Below are positions 42,014 through 50,846 of a DNA stretch of 64,000 nucleotides, in pieces (positions within the stretch are counted from its first letter, which is position 1; each line of letters begins with the position of its first letter). Both the position numbers and the translations under genes were made by a program. This stretch comes from Streptomyces sp. NBC_01198 (GTDB lineage: Bacteria; Actinomycetota; Actinomycetes; Streptomycetales; Streptomycetaceae). The stretch covers positions 3,789,001 to 3,853,000 of the forward strand of contig NZ_CP108568.1 in assembly GCF_036010485.1 (NCBI RefSeq). The letters are read 5' to 3'. The notes beneath the pieces are model-generated. The model was not told where the DNA came from, searched no databases, and was given only the letters and a program-made list of their open reading frames with translations.

Positions 42014-42313
42014 GGCAACTCCGACGCCATCACCTCGACCATCGACGGGCTCGCCCGGCGCGGCGAACTGGTGGCCATCGGCGGCACCTTGGACCCGCTG
42101 GGCGCCAGCCCGCTGCAGCTGCTCATCCCGGGCAAGGTCGTCCGCGGCCACCCGTCGGGCACCTCGCAGGACGTCGAGGACACGATGGACTTCAGCGTCC
42201 TGAACTGCGTCCGGCCGATCGTCGAGCAGCGGCCGCTGGCGGAGATCAAGGAGGCGTACCGGCGGATGATGACCGGCGAGGCCCGCTACCGCATGGTGGT
42301 CACCCCGCACTGA
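42014..42313 (+). pseudogene. Zinc-type alcohol dehydrogenase C-terminal fragment
   Basis: About 98 residues match the C-terminus of medium-chain alcohol dehydrogenases: SDAITSTIDGLARRGELVAI, SPLQLLIPGKVVRGHPSGTS, LAEIKEAYRRMMTGEARYRM. The catalytic zinc domain and Rossmann start are absent and no start codon fits. The fragment begins exactly where the GH2 fragment ends. Confidence 0.75.
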
Positions 42314-42510
42314 GGCGGACTTCCGCCCGCCGGGGGCCCTCCCCGCAGCCCGTCGCCCGCCGCCCGGACCAGCCGGGCGGCGGGCGACGGGTGCGGCAAG
42401 TGGATGGGCCCAGCTGCGACTTCGCCGTAGAGTCGGACATGTGTACTGCCGGCCGGGGGCCCGGCACGCGGTTCCGGGACGGCACGTCCCCCGGGGGAGG
42501 GCAACTCCGC

Positions 42511-44616
42511 ATGACTCGTCGCTCCAAGAGCGGTCCGGTCGGCGTCTGGGCCGAGATGCAGCGTCAGCAGCAGCGGCAGCAGGAGGCGCACCTCCGGGCG
42601 CGGGCGCAGCAGCAGCGCGAGCAGGAGCGGCAGCAGCGCGCGTACGAGCGGGACATGGCACGGCAGAACCGCGAACGACAGGCCGCCTACCGGCAGCACC
42701 AGGAGGCCGACGCGCTGCGGCGTACCGAGGAGCTCGACGCCCGCGTCGAGGCACTCAGCCGGCTGCTGGCCGCCGGCTCGCGGACCCCGGCCTTCCGTAC
42801 CGCCGCCCTCGCGATGCCCGAGCGCCTGCAGCCGTTCGACCCCGGCCCGCTCGCCCGCCCCGTCCCGCTGCCGGACCCGCAGCGCTACCAGGCCCAGGCG
42901 CCTGGCGGTTGGGGCCGGGCGAACCGGCGGGCGCAGGAGGAGGCGCAGGCGCGGTACTCCCACGACCTGGCCGCCGCGCAGGCCGCAGAGGCGCATCGGC
43001 AGCGGCAACTGGCCGCCTACCGGCAGCAGTACGACGAGTGGGCGGCCGGCCGGCGTGCCGAGATCCGGCGGCACAACGCCGGGGTCGAGCAGCTGGCCGC
43101 CGCCGTGCGGGCCGGGGAGCCGGACGCGGTCGTGCAGTATTTCTCCGCCGCCCTCTACACCTCCACCGGCTGGCCCGAGGGCCTGCCGCGCCATGTCGAG
43201 GCCGCCTACGACCGGGGCGCGCGCCAACTGGTGCTGAACTGGGAGCTGCCCGGTTACGACGTGGTCCCCGAGACGAAGTCGGTGCGGTACATGCCGACCG
43301 CCGACCGCCACAAGGAGACCCCGCGCCCGGTGACCCAGCGCAGGGCGCTCTACCGCGACCTGCTCGCCCAGTGCGTGCTGCTTGCGCTGCGCGACGTCTT
43401 CGCGGCGGACGAACCCGGCGTCCTTGACTCGGTCGAGCTGAACGGCTTCGTCGACGACCACGACCCGGCGACCGGCCGCGAGGCGCAGATCTTCCTGGCG
43501 GCCGTGACGGCGTCCCGCGGCGCCTTCGACGCGCTGGACCTGGAGCGGCTGAGCGCGGTGGACTGCCTGGTCGACGGTTTCCACGGCCGGCTCTCCGTAC
43601 GCCCCGAGCAGCCCGCCCCCGTACGCCCCGGGCGGCTCCCCGACGACGTGGGCCGGGCGCCCGCCCCCGCCGGCGCCCGCCCCGCGCCCGCCGCCGCCGG
43701 GGACGCGGAGGAGCCCGACCTCTTCGCCATGGACCCGCTGGCCTTCGAGTCGCTGGTCGCCGAGCTCTTCCGTGCCATGGGCATGGAGGCGGTGACGACC
43801 CAGCGCTCGGGCGACGGGGGCGTCGACGTGGACGCCCTGGACCCGGCGCCGATCCGCGGCGGCACGATCGTCGTCCAGGTCAAGCGCTACCGCCACACCG
43901 TCCAGCCCACCGCGGTGCGCGACCTCTACGGCACCGTCCAGCACGCGGGCGCCAACAAGGGCGTGCTGGTGACCACCTCCCGCTTCGGCCCCGGCTCGCA
44001 CGCCTTCGCCCACGGCAAGCCGCTGGAGCTGGTCTCCGGCGAGCAGCTGGTCGAGCTGCTGCACCAGCACGGGCTGCGCGGCCGCCTCGGCCCCACCGAC
44101 CGGCCGCCGGCCCCGGCCGCCACGCCGCTGCCCGGCCACAACGTGCTGGGCGTGACCTGGTCCGGCGGGGTCGCCCTCGACGTCTGCGCGCTGGTCTGCC
44201 GCGGCAACACCGTGCTGAGCGACGACCACTTCGTCTTCTACAACAACCCCGCCACCCCCGACGGCACCGTCACCGCGATCCCCGCGGCCGCCCCCGACAA
44301 GGCGGCCCTGCGGGTGGCCTTCGACGCGCTCCCCGACCGGGCCGACCGGCTCGTCCTGGCCACCGCGATCGACCCCACCGTCAACCCGGACGCCGACCTG
44401 TCCGGCTTCACCCGCGCCGGGATCCGGCTGCTCGACGCGTCAGCGGCGGAGCTGGGCCGGCTCGACGTCTCCGACGGGCGGGCCGGCGAGACCGCCCTGG
44501 TGCTCGGCTCGTTCCGCCGCCGCGCGGGCGGCGACTGGGACTTCGTGCCGGGCGGTAAGGGCTACGAGGGCGGGCTCGAAGCCCTCATACGCGACTACGG
44601 GATCGACGTCTCGTAG
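42511..44616 (+). CDS. Mrr-type restriction endonuclease fused to a TerD domain
   Basis: This 701-residue protein has a rare architecture. Residues about 10-100 are a Gln/Arg-rich coiled coil, followed by a second coiled coil near 145-200 and an uncharacterised middle region. Residues about 405-510 are an Mrr-like PD-(D/E)xK nuclease: FESLVAELFRAMGMEAV with the helix Glu, RSGDGGVDVDA with the catalytic Asp, and TIVVQVKRYR with the QxK pair. Residues about 540-701 are a TerD domain (DHFVFYNNPATPDGTV, ETALVLGSFRRRAGGDWDF, GKGYEGGLEALIRDYGI). TerD proteins are calcium-binding and linked to tellurite and phage resistance. A ribosome site GGGGGAGGG precedes the ATG. Nuclease-based defence is the likely role. 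Confidence 0.85.
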   Translation: MTRRSKSGPVGVWAEMQRQQQRQQEAHLRARAQQQREQERQQRAYERDMARQNRERQAAYRQHQEADALRRTEELDARVEALSRLLAAGSRTPAFRTAALAMPERLQPFDPGPLARPVPLPDPQRYQAQAPGGWGRANRRAQEEAQARYSHDLAAAQAAEAHRQRQLAAYRQQYDEWAAGRRAEIRRHNAGVEQLAAAVRAGEPDAVVQYFSAALYTSTGWPEGLPRHVEAAYDRGARQLVLNWELPGYDVVPETKSVRYMPTADRHKETPRPVTQRRALYRDLLAQCVLLALRDVFAADEPGVLDSVELNGFVDDHDPATGREAQIFLAAVTASRGAFDALDLERLSAVDCLVDGFHGRLSVRPEQPAPVRPGRLPDDVGRAPAPAGARPAPAAAGDAEEPDLFAMDPLAFESLVAELFRAMGMEAVTTQRSGDGGVDVDALDPAPIRGGTIVVQVKRYRHTVQPTAVRDLYGTVQHAGANKGVLVTTSRFGPGSHAFAHGKPLELVSGEQLVELLHQHGLRGRLGPTDRPPAPAATPLPGHNVLGVTWSGGVALDVCALVCRGNTVLSDDHFVFYNNPATPDGTVTAIPAAAPDKAALRVAFDALPDRADRLVLATAIDPTVNPDADLSGFTRAGIRLLDASAAELGRLDVSDGRAGETALVLGSFRRRAGGDWDFVPGGKGYEGGLEALIRDYGIDVS

Positions 44617-44626
44617 CCTCCCGGAA

Positions 44627-44650
44627 GGCCGGCCTCAGGGCGGGCCGGCC
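44627..44650. terminator. Hairpin between Mrr-TerD and FGE-like genes
   Basis: GGCCGGCC (44627-44634) pairs with GGCCGGCC (44643-44650) between the two convergent genes. It is a modest, GC-only terminator-like structure. Confidence 0.5.
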
Positions 44651-44671
44651 CCCGGCGTTCCGAAGCGGTGC

Positions 44672-46003
44672 TCACCAGCCGCCGTGCGAACCGCCGGGCT
44701 CCAGGTCGCCGACGACGCCGATCCTGATGCCCAGCCAGGGGTAGACGTGGTCGAAGAAGACGTTGTCCTGCGGCTGGAGGCCGACCGCGGAGGGCCACAT
44801 CTGGAAGGCGGGCGCGTTGGAGATGCCGCCGTGCAGGCGGCGCCAGACGCGGGCGGAGGACTGGCCGACCGGCGGCGGGGCGATCGTGTCGGTCCACTCG
44901 ACCGCGTTGCCGCCCTGGTCGAGGGTCCCCCACGGGGAGGTGCTGCGGGCCTGGCCGACCGTGGAGAGGCTGCCCTGGTAGATCGCGGCGTAGGTGGCCG
45001 GGTCCAGGCCCAGCGGGTTGACGGTGGAGCAGTCGGCGGCGGGCACCTGGCCCGGGCACCAGGTCGGGGCGGGCAGGTTCGAGGCGTGGTAGGAGGCCAG
45101 TGGCTGCGTCGCGGCGTTGGTGACGTCGCCGGTGGCGGGATCCAGCACGGTCGGGGCGGGCGCGGTGGCGTCGCCGTCGCCGAAGGTGCCGGGGTTGGTC
45201 GGGTACTTCCAGTACGAGTACGTGCCGCCGCCGTTCGGGTCGTAGTAGGCGGCCTTGATCCACTCGTCCTGGCTGGGCACGACGAAGCCGGTGCCGTGCG
45301 TGCGGGTCGTCTCCGGGCGGGCGAGGTCGTACATCCCGCGCTCGGTCGTCGCCGACAGCTCGACGGTGTAGCCGACCTGGTCGAAACCGCCCGAGCTGGT
45401 CGCCTGCTTGGAGATCAGCCGGCCGTTGTAGAGGGAGTTGGCGAAGCGCGCCGCCCGCAGGAAGTTCGCGAAACCGTACGGCTTGTCCGCCCACTGCGGG
45501 TACGCCACCGTGTAGTGCCGGCCGCGGCCGGCATGCATGTCCCGGTCGATCTGGCCGTACTTCGGCCACGCCGTCCCGCTCTCGGTCTCGTCGTACAGGC
45601 CGTGGGAGCCGGTGCCCGCCGGGTCGGCGGTGTTCAGGAACGCCACCCACTGCCCGACGGTGACTTCGAGCTGGCCGATCTCGTACGGGCGGCTCACGCC
45701 GCCGACCATAAGGCAGCCGGAGGAGGCGGGCGCGTCGGCGCACGAGCGGTAGAGGGCGTCCGTGAAGGGGACGACGCCCACCGCGGGGTTGCCCGGGTCG
45801 CCGACCTTGACCGTGGTCACCGTGATGACGGAACCCGGCACGGACGCCGGCCGCCCGCCCGCCGGGGAGCGCGGCGCCGCCGCCACGGACCCCGCACCGG
45901 CCAGCGCCGAGGCGGCGAGCAGCGCCGCGACACCTGCCGCGGCTCTCAGCGGCCGGCGGCGGGCGCGGCCACGGATGCGGGTGGGGCCGGATACGACGTG
46001 CAT
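44672..46003 (-). CDS. Secreted formylglycine-generating-enzyme family (SUMF1/FGE-sulfatase) protein
   Basis: This is a 443-residue exported protein. A signal peptide with a strongly basic start (about 1-42, RIRGRARRRPLRAAAGVAAL) is followed by an FGE-type fold: YEIGQLEVTVGQWVAFLNTA, YTVELSATTERGMYD, VVPSQDEWIKAAYYDPNGGG, SPWGTLDQGGNAVEWTD and the C-terminal PWLGIRIGV, close to the FRVA motif. True bacterial FGEs are cytoplasmic and activate sulfatases. The exported form and the lack of a nearby sulfatase suggest a different, perhaps structural or lectin-like, use of the fold. AAGAGGAACCGCCC precedes the ATG. Confidence 0.8.
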   Translation of the reverse strand: MHVVSGPTRIRGRARRRPLRAAAGVAALLAASALAGAGSVAAAPRSPAGGRPASVPGSVITVTTVKVGDPGNPAVGVVPFTDALYRSCADAPASSGCLMVGGVSRPYEIGQLEVTVGQWVAFLNTADPAGTGSHGLYDETESGTAWPKYGQIDRDMHAGRGRHYTVAYPQWADKPYGFANFLRAARFANSLYNGRLISKQATSSGGFDQVGYTVELSATTERGMYDLARPETTRTHGTGFVVPSQDEWIKAAYYDPNGGGTYSYWKYPTNPGTFGDGDATAPAPTVLDPATGDVTNAATQPLASYHASNLPAPTWCPGQVPAADCSTVNPLGLDPATYAAIYQGSLSTVGQARSTSPWGTLDQGGNAVEWTDTIAPPPVGQSSARVWRRLHGGISNAPAFQMWPSAVGLQPQDNVFFDHVYPWLGIRIGVVGDLEPGGSHGGW

Positions 46004-46282
46004 GGGCGGTTCCTCTTCAGCCTGGACGGCCCGCCCCGCAACGGCGGATGCCTCCGGGGCGCCGCAATACCGACAATTCGGGCGCCGCCAGCCTAGCCAC
46101 GCCCGCCGGAAGGAGCGGCTTCCCGCGCCCGGAGCCGGATCCGAAGGCACCCGAAGAGCCGAACCTGAGAGCCGTGCGCGCGGCGCAGCAGGCGTAATCC
46201 GCGGTTATACAGCGATATACGACGGCCGGTGATCGAATTGCTCTCAGCGCGTTCCGGCGCCCCAGGTGCGATGATGGGGAAT

Positions 46283-46519
46283 ATGGAAAAAAATGAGGCT
46301 CGCCGAATCGCCGTCGCCCACTTCACGAATGACGGATCAGACCACGCCGGGTGGACGATCACCGGCCCGACCTCGCAGGACGTCATGACGGCCGCGGGCG
46401 CGCGCCCGGCCATGGTCTTCACCTTCCGCGCCCCCGCCGGTGACGCCTGGAACCGCAGGTCCCTGCCGCTGCGTGTCGCCGTCGAGATCGAGACGGGCGT
46501 GCCGGACATGCTGCGCTGA
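46283..46519 (+). CDS. Hypothetical protein, 78 residues
   Basis: I do not recognise this small protein. The ATG at 46283 follows GGGGA with good spacing; an upstream GTG at 46229 is possible. It begins EKNEARRIAVAHFTNDGSDH and ends with a beta-rich RVAVEIETGVPDMLR. There is no signal or membrane segment. The start has an A-run (ATGGAAAAAAATGAG) unlike the surrounding GC-rich genes. A textbook rho-independent terminator follows 18 bp after the stop, which supports a real, separately expressed gene. Confidence 0.6.
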   Translation: MEKNEARRIAVAHFTNDGSDHAGWTITGPTSQDVMTAAGARPAMVFTFRAPAGDAWNRRSLPLRVAVEIETGVPDMLR

Positions 46520-46536
46520 GCGCGGAACAGAGAACG

Positions 46537-46561
46537 CCCGGGCACACGGCCCGGGATTTTT
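46537..46561 (+). terminator. Canonical rho-independent terminator
   Basis: CCCGGGC-ACACG-GCCCGGG (46537-46555) is a perfect 7-bp stem followed by ATTTTT, which is rare in such GC-rich DNA. Confidence 0.9.
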
Positions 46562-46645
46562 CGTCGCCGGTGCAATGGCGCCGGGCACGTTTTCCCGCGA
46601 TCACCGGCATTGCGGACGTCACCGCCCGTCGACAAGACTGAGGTC

Positions 46646-47269
46646 ATGACGGGTGAACCGACACCGGCCCACGAGCCCTCCGCGAGCCCTCCGGCGCCCG
46701 ACCTGCGGGCATCGGACCGGGACCGCGACCAGGTCGTCGAGATCCTGCAGATCGCCGCGGGCGACGGCCGCATCACGGCGGCCGAGCTGGACGAGCGGCT
46801 GGACGCGGCGCTGACCTCCCGCACGCAGCGCGAGTTGGCGGTGCTCACCGCCGACCTGCCGTCGGAGGGCCTGCCCCCGCAGGCCAAGGACCTGATCCGG
46901 ATCGACCAGCGCTTCGGCGACGTCACCCGCACCGGCCGCTGGCTGGTCCCGCGCCGCATGGAGATCCGCCTCACCTTCTGCGACGCGAAACTCGACTTCA
47001 CCGAGGCGGCGATCACCCACGGCACCCTGGACATCGAGGTCGACCTGCGCATCGGCGGCAACCTGACGCTGGTGACCCGTCCCGGTATCGTCGTCGACAC
47101 CGACGACCTGGAGCGCAGCAGCGGCGAGATCACCATCCGCCCCACGCTGGATCCCGACGTCCCCAACGTCCTGCGCATCCACCTGTCCGGCGAGTCCCGC
47201 GGCGGCGACATCACGGCCCGCCCCCCGCGCCGCTTCCCCCTCTCCCCTCGCCTGCGCCGCAACCGTTGA
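46646..47269 (+). CDS. DUF1707 (SHOCT-like) domain protein
   Basis: This is a 207-residue protein. The DUF1707 domain at about residues 20-72 reads LRASDRDRDQVVEILQIAAG, then RITAAELDERLDAALTSRTQ, a helical motif found near the N-terminus of many actinobacterial envelope proteins. The remainder is a beta-helix-like repeat region (IRLTFCDAKLDFTEAAI, LDIEVDLRIGGNLTLVT). There is no membrane helix. The upstream TTGCGG and AAGACT hexamers, 18 bp apart, end 6 nt before the ATG and suggest a leaderless transcript. Function unknown. Confidence 0.75.
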   Translation: MTGEPTPAHEPSASPPAPDLRASDRDRDQVVEILQIAAGDGRITAAELDERLDAALTSRTQRELAVLTADLPSEGLPPQAKDLIRIDQRFGDVTRTGRWLVPRRMEIRLTFCDAKLDFTEAAITHGTLDIEVDLRIGGNLTLVTRPGIVVDTDDLERSSGEITIRPTLDPDVPNVLRIHLSGESRGGDITARPPRRFPLSPRLRRNR

Positions 47270-47337
47270 CGCTCTGCCGCCCCAGCAGCCCCGCACATCC
47301 CTCCCGTATCGGCCGAAAAAGCCTGTTGCCTACATCT

Positions 47338-47359
47338 GTTCACCCGGAGGTTCACTCCT
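47338..47359 (+). promoter_or_regulatory. PHO-box-like direct repeat, 12-nt spacing
   Basis: GTTCACC at 47338 and GTTCACT at 47350 form a direct repeat 12 nt apart, where 11 is canonical for PhoP. It lies about 40 bp before a secreted phosphoesterase-type gene, which makes phosphate control plausible despite the spacing. Confidence 0.45.
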
Positions 47360-47390
47360 GATTCGGCCGGAAGCCCTAGCGTCGTCCGGC

Positions 47391-50300
47391 ATGGACATGG
47401 AGCACAACGGCACTGCCGAGATCACACGTCGCGGCCTCATCGTGGGGGCTGTCGCCGCCGCGGGGGTCGCCGCGACCGGCGGGACCGCGGTCGCCGCCGG
47501 CGACGAGCGGGGCGGGCACGGCGGCGGCGACGCCGGGGGCCCGGGCAAGGGGCAGGGCGGATTCAAGCCGCCCGCCTACGAGTTGACCGTCGCCGGGGAG
47601 TCGGTGGTGAGCAGCCGGGTGGACCACCCGGTGGCGCCGGGGATCGCGCTGACCTCCTTCGACGTCTTCGGGCGCACGGGATGGCTGCGGGCGCACGTGC
47701 TCAACGCCGACCTCGGGGACAGCTCGGTCGGCGTGGACCTGGTCGCCGGCGAGGTGAGCGACGCGCGGCCGCTCAGGGCCGCCACCGACGCCCAGCACGC
47801 GGTCGCCGCGGTGAACGGCGACTACTTCGACATCACCGAGACCTTCGCCGCCGAAGGACCGGAGATCCAGGGCGGCCGGCTGCGCAAGGGGACCAGCCAG
47901 GCGTCGACGGTGATGGCGTTCGGGGCCGACCGGGTGGCGCGGCTCGCCGACCTGATGATCACCGGGACCGTCACGGTGGCCGGGGCCGGGCAGCCGCTGG
48001 CCGCCCTCAACTCGCCCGCCACGCCCGCCGACGGGGTCGCGGTCTTCACCCCGCTGTGGGGGAACGGCGACCGCACGCTGCTCCAGGACCCGGGGCCGTA
48101 CACCGAACTGGTCGTCGCCGGGGGCCGGGTGACCGCCGTCAACGCCCAACTCACCGCGACCGCCGTGCCGGCCGGCGGGCTGATCGTGCTGGGCCGCGGC
48201 AAGTCCGCGGGCCTGCTGGCCGGGACGCGCGTCGGCGACGCCGTCAGCGTGGACTTCGCGCCGAAGAGCGACACACCCGGCGCGCTGCGGATGGCGCTGG
48301 GCAGCGGCTCGGTGCTGGTCAAGGCCGGTACGGCGGTGGACTTCCCGCCGAGCACCGGCAACGACGCGCCCAAGCCGCGTACCGCGGTGGGCTGGCCGGC
48401 CGGCGGGCACCGGCTGCTGCTGGTGGCGGTCGACGGGTCGGCCAACTTCTCGGCGGGGCTCGGTTTCGACGACATGGCCGCGCTGATGGTGCGGCTCGGC
48501 GCATACGAGGCCTTCATGCTGGACGGCGGCGGCTCCACCGAGATCGTCGCCCGCAGGCCCGGCGACGCGGCGGTCGGTGTGGTCAACACGCCCTCGGACG
48601 GGGCAGAACGCCCGGTGCCGAACGGCATCGGCCTCTTCGGCCGCCGCGGCTCCGGGCAGTTGCGCGGCCTCGACGTGCGCCCGCAGGCCGACCGGGTGGT
48701 CCCCGGGCTCACCGTGGACGTGGCGGTCGCCGGTTACGACGAGGCGTGGGCTCCGGCGGCGACCTGCGGGCACCACGTCGGCTGGACGGCGGAGCCCGGC
48801 TCGCTCGGCAAGGTCACCGACGGCGTCTTCCGCGCCAAGCGGTCCGGCGCCGGGGTGCTGCGGGCGCAGGCCGGCGCGGCCGGCGGCGAGCACGGGTTGC
48901 GCGTGCTCGGCGACCTGCACCGGCTGGCCTTCACCGAGCGCACCGTCACCATCGACCCGGGCGCCACGGTGGACGTCGGCCTCACCGGCTACGACGCGGA
49001 CGGCTTCGACGCCCCCGTGGCGCCGCGCGACGTGCGGCTCGACTACGACAAGGCCGTCCTCACCGTGACGGCGGGCAAGGACGGTTTCACGGTCACCGGC
49101 GGCGCGGACGCGGGCGGCACGTCGGCGACGCTCACCGCGACCGTGCAGGGCGTCACGGCGAAGCTCCCGGTGACGGTGGGCCTGATCGACGTGTCGCTGG
49201 CCGAGTTCGAGCCCGGCGAGACGTGGACGGCGCTGGCCGCCCGCGGTACGGCCTCGATCGCGGTGGTCGCCGCCGCCGACCGCCCCGGCGCGGCCGCGGA
49301 CAACCACGCGCTGCGGCTGACCTACGACTTCACCGGGCAGACCAGCACCTCGGCCGCCTACGCGGTGGCCGCCCCGGGGCCGATCACGCTGCCGGTGGGC
49401 ACCAAGAAGCTCGCGCTGTGGGTCAACGGCGACGGGCAGAACCACTGGCTGCGCGCGATGCTCTCCTCGCAGGGCACCACCAACGTGCCGTTCACCTTCG
49501 CCACCACCGTCGACTGGACCGGCTGGCGCCGGGTCGTCGGCGACATCCCGGCCGGCTTCTCCGACCCGGTCACCCTGTTGCGGCTCTACATCGCGGAGAC
49601 CGCGCAGACCAACAAGAACGCGGGGCAACTCGACTTCGACGGGCTCGCCGCCCAGGTCGGGCAGCAGCCGGACCTCGCGGAGCCGCCGCAGCCCGACCCG
49701 TACGTGGTGGAGCAGGGCGGACTGCCCGACCGGCGCTGGACCTTCGCCGTGCTGTCCGACCTGCACATCAGCGCGGCCGCCGGGCTGGACTCCTTCTCCG
49801 GGCGGCAGGCGGTGGCCGCGCTGGGCCAGGTGGTGGCGAGCAGGCCCGACTTCATCCTGATCAACGGCGACTTCGTCGACAACAACAACCCCGCGGACTT
49901 CGACCTCGCCGACGGCCTGCTGCGCGACCACGTACCGGCCGGCCTGCCGGTCTACTGGACGCCCGGCAACCACGAGGCGGGCCTGTCGGCGACCGGCGGA
50001 CTGGACACCTTCCTGGCGGTGACGGGCCGGCCCAACAAGCAGGTGCTCGACCACAAGGGCACCCGCTTCATCCTGCTCGACTCGCACACCGGCGACATGC
50101 GCACCTCCGACTGGGACCAGGTGCCGCTGCTCCAGGCCGAGTTGGCGAAGGCGGCCAAGGACAGGTCGGTGACCGGGGTCGTGGTCTCCTTCCACCACCC
50201 GCTCCAGGACCCGTCGGGCGCGGCGGCCTCCCAGTTGTCCGACCAGTTGGAGGCGGGGCTGCTGAAGCGGTGGCTGGCCGACTTCCGCGAGCAGTCGGGC

Positions 50301-50846
50301 AAACCGGTCGCGCTCTTCACCGGCCACGCGCACACCGCGTCGGTCAGCCGCTCCGACGGAGTGCTCGACGTCACCACGCCCGCGGTGGGCAAGACGCCGT
50401 ACAGCTCCCCCGACCAGGGCGGCTTCTTCGGCTGGATGCACATCGGCGTCGACCCGCGCCCGGCCAGGATCAAGGCAGGGCAGCCGAGTCCGGAGACCCG
50501 GGAGTGGCTGCAGGCCGAGAGCCGGCCGCTGATCGACGGGATCGACCTGTCGGCGCCGGCCCGGCTCGCGGTGGGCGCCTCGGCAGCGGTGGCGGCGACC
50601 GGTGTGACCAGCGAGTTCGGCCTGCGCTTCCCGCTGCGGTTCCCCGCGAGCGTCACCTGGTCGGGCGGCCGCGGGCTGGTCGTGGCGGCGACGGCGTCCG
50701 CCGCACGGACGGCCCGCGGGCACTCGGGCACGCTGGCGGTGCTCGACCTGACCGCCGGCACGCTGACCGCGGTGCGCCGCGGCCGGGTCACCGTCACGGT
50801 GGCGGCGGGCGGTCTGACCGCGTCGGCCGAGGTCGCGCTCGGTTAG
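47391..50846 (+). CDS. Secreted phosphodiester glycosidase / metallophosphoesterase two-domain protein
   Basis: This is a 1,151-residue Tat-type exported protein (ITRRGLIVGAVAAAGVAA at about 11-28). Residues about 70-410 form a phosphodiester glycosidase (NAGPA-like) domain: HAVAAVNGDYFDITETF, GLGFDDMAALMVRLGAYEAF, MLDGGGSTEIVARRPGD. Two or three Ig-like beta domains follow (about 430-770). A calcineurin-type metallophosphoesterase occupies about 780-1000, with AVLSDLHIS, LINGDFVDNNN, WTPGNHEAG, SFHHPL and FTGHAHTAS giving the full two-metal site. The C-terminus is another beta domain. It probably removes sugar phosphodiesters and phosphate from wall or extracellular polymers. The PHO-like repeat upstream supports this. 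Confidence 0.88.
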   Translation: MDMEHNGTAEITRRGLIVGAVAAAGVAATGGTAVAAGDERGGHGGGDAGGPGKGQGGFKPPAYELTVAGESVVSSRVDHPVAPGIALTSFDVFGRTGWLRAHVLNADLGDSSVGVDLVAGEVSDARPLRAATDAQHAVAAVNGDYFDITETFAAEGPEIQGGRLRKGTSQASTVMAFGADRVARLADLMITGTVTVAGAGQPLAALNSPATPADGVAVFTPLWGNGDRTLLQDPGPYTELVVAGGRVTAVNAQLTATAVPAGGLIVLGRGKSAGLLAGTRVGDAVSVDFAPKSDTPGALRMALGSGSVLVKAGTAVDFPPSTGNDAPKPRTAVGWPAGGHRLLLVAVDGSANFSAGLGFDDMAALMVRLGAYEAFMLDGGGSTEIVARRPGDAAVGVVNTPSDGAERPVPNGIGLFGRRGSGQLRGLDVRPQADRVVPGLTVDVAVAGYDEAWAPAATCGHHVGWTAEPGSLGKVTDGVFRAKRSGAGVLRAQAGAAGGEHGLRVLGDLHRLAFTERTVTIDPGATVDVGLTGYDADGFDAPVAPRDVRLDYDKAVLTVTAGKDGFTVTGGADAGGTSATLTATVQGVTAKLPVTVGLIDVSLAEFEPGETWTALAARGTASIAVVAAADRPGAAADNHALRLTYDFTGQTSTSAAYAVAAPGPITLPVGTKKLALWVNGDGQNHWLRAMLSSQGTTNVPFTFATTVDWTGWRRVVGDIPAGFSDPVTLLRLYIAETAQTNKNAGQLDFDGLAAQVGQQPDLAEPPQPDPYVVEQGGLPDRRWTFAVLSDLHISAAAGLDSFSGRQAVAALGQVVASRPDFILINGDFVDNNNPADFDLADGLLRDHVPAGLPVYWTPGNHEAGLSATGGLDTFLAVTGRPNKQVLDHKGTRFILLDSHTGDMRTSDWDQVPLLQAELAKAAKDRSVTGVVVSFHHPLQDPSGAAASQLSDQLEAGLLKRWLADFREQSGKPVALFTGHAHTASVSRSDGVLDVTTPAVGKTPYSSPDQGGFFGWMHIGVDPRPARIKAGQPSPETREWLQAESRPLIDGIDLSAPARLAVGASAAVAATGVTSEFGLRFPLRFPASVTWSGGRGLVVAATASAARTARGHSGTLAVLDLTAGTLTAVRRGRVTVTVAAGGLTASAEVALG

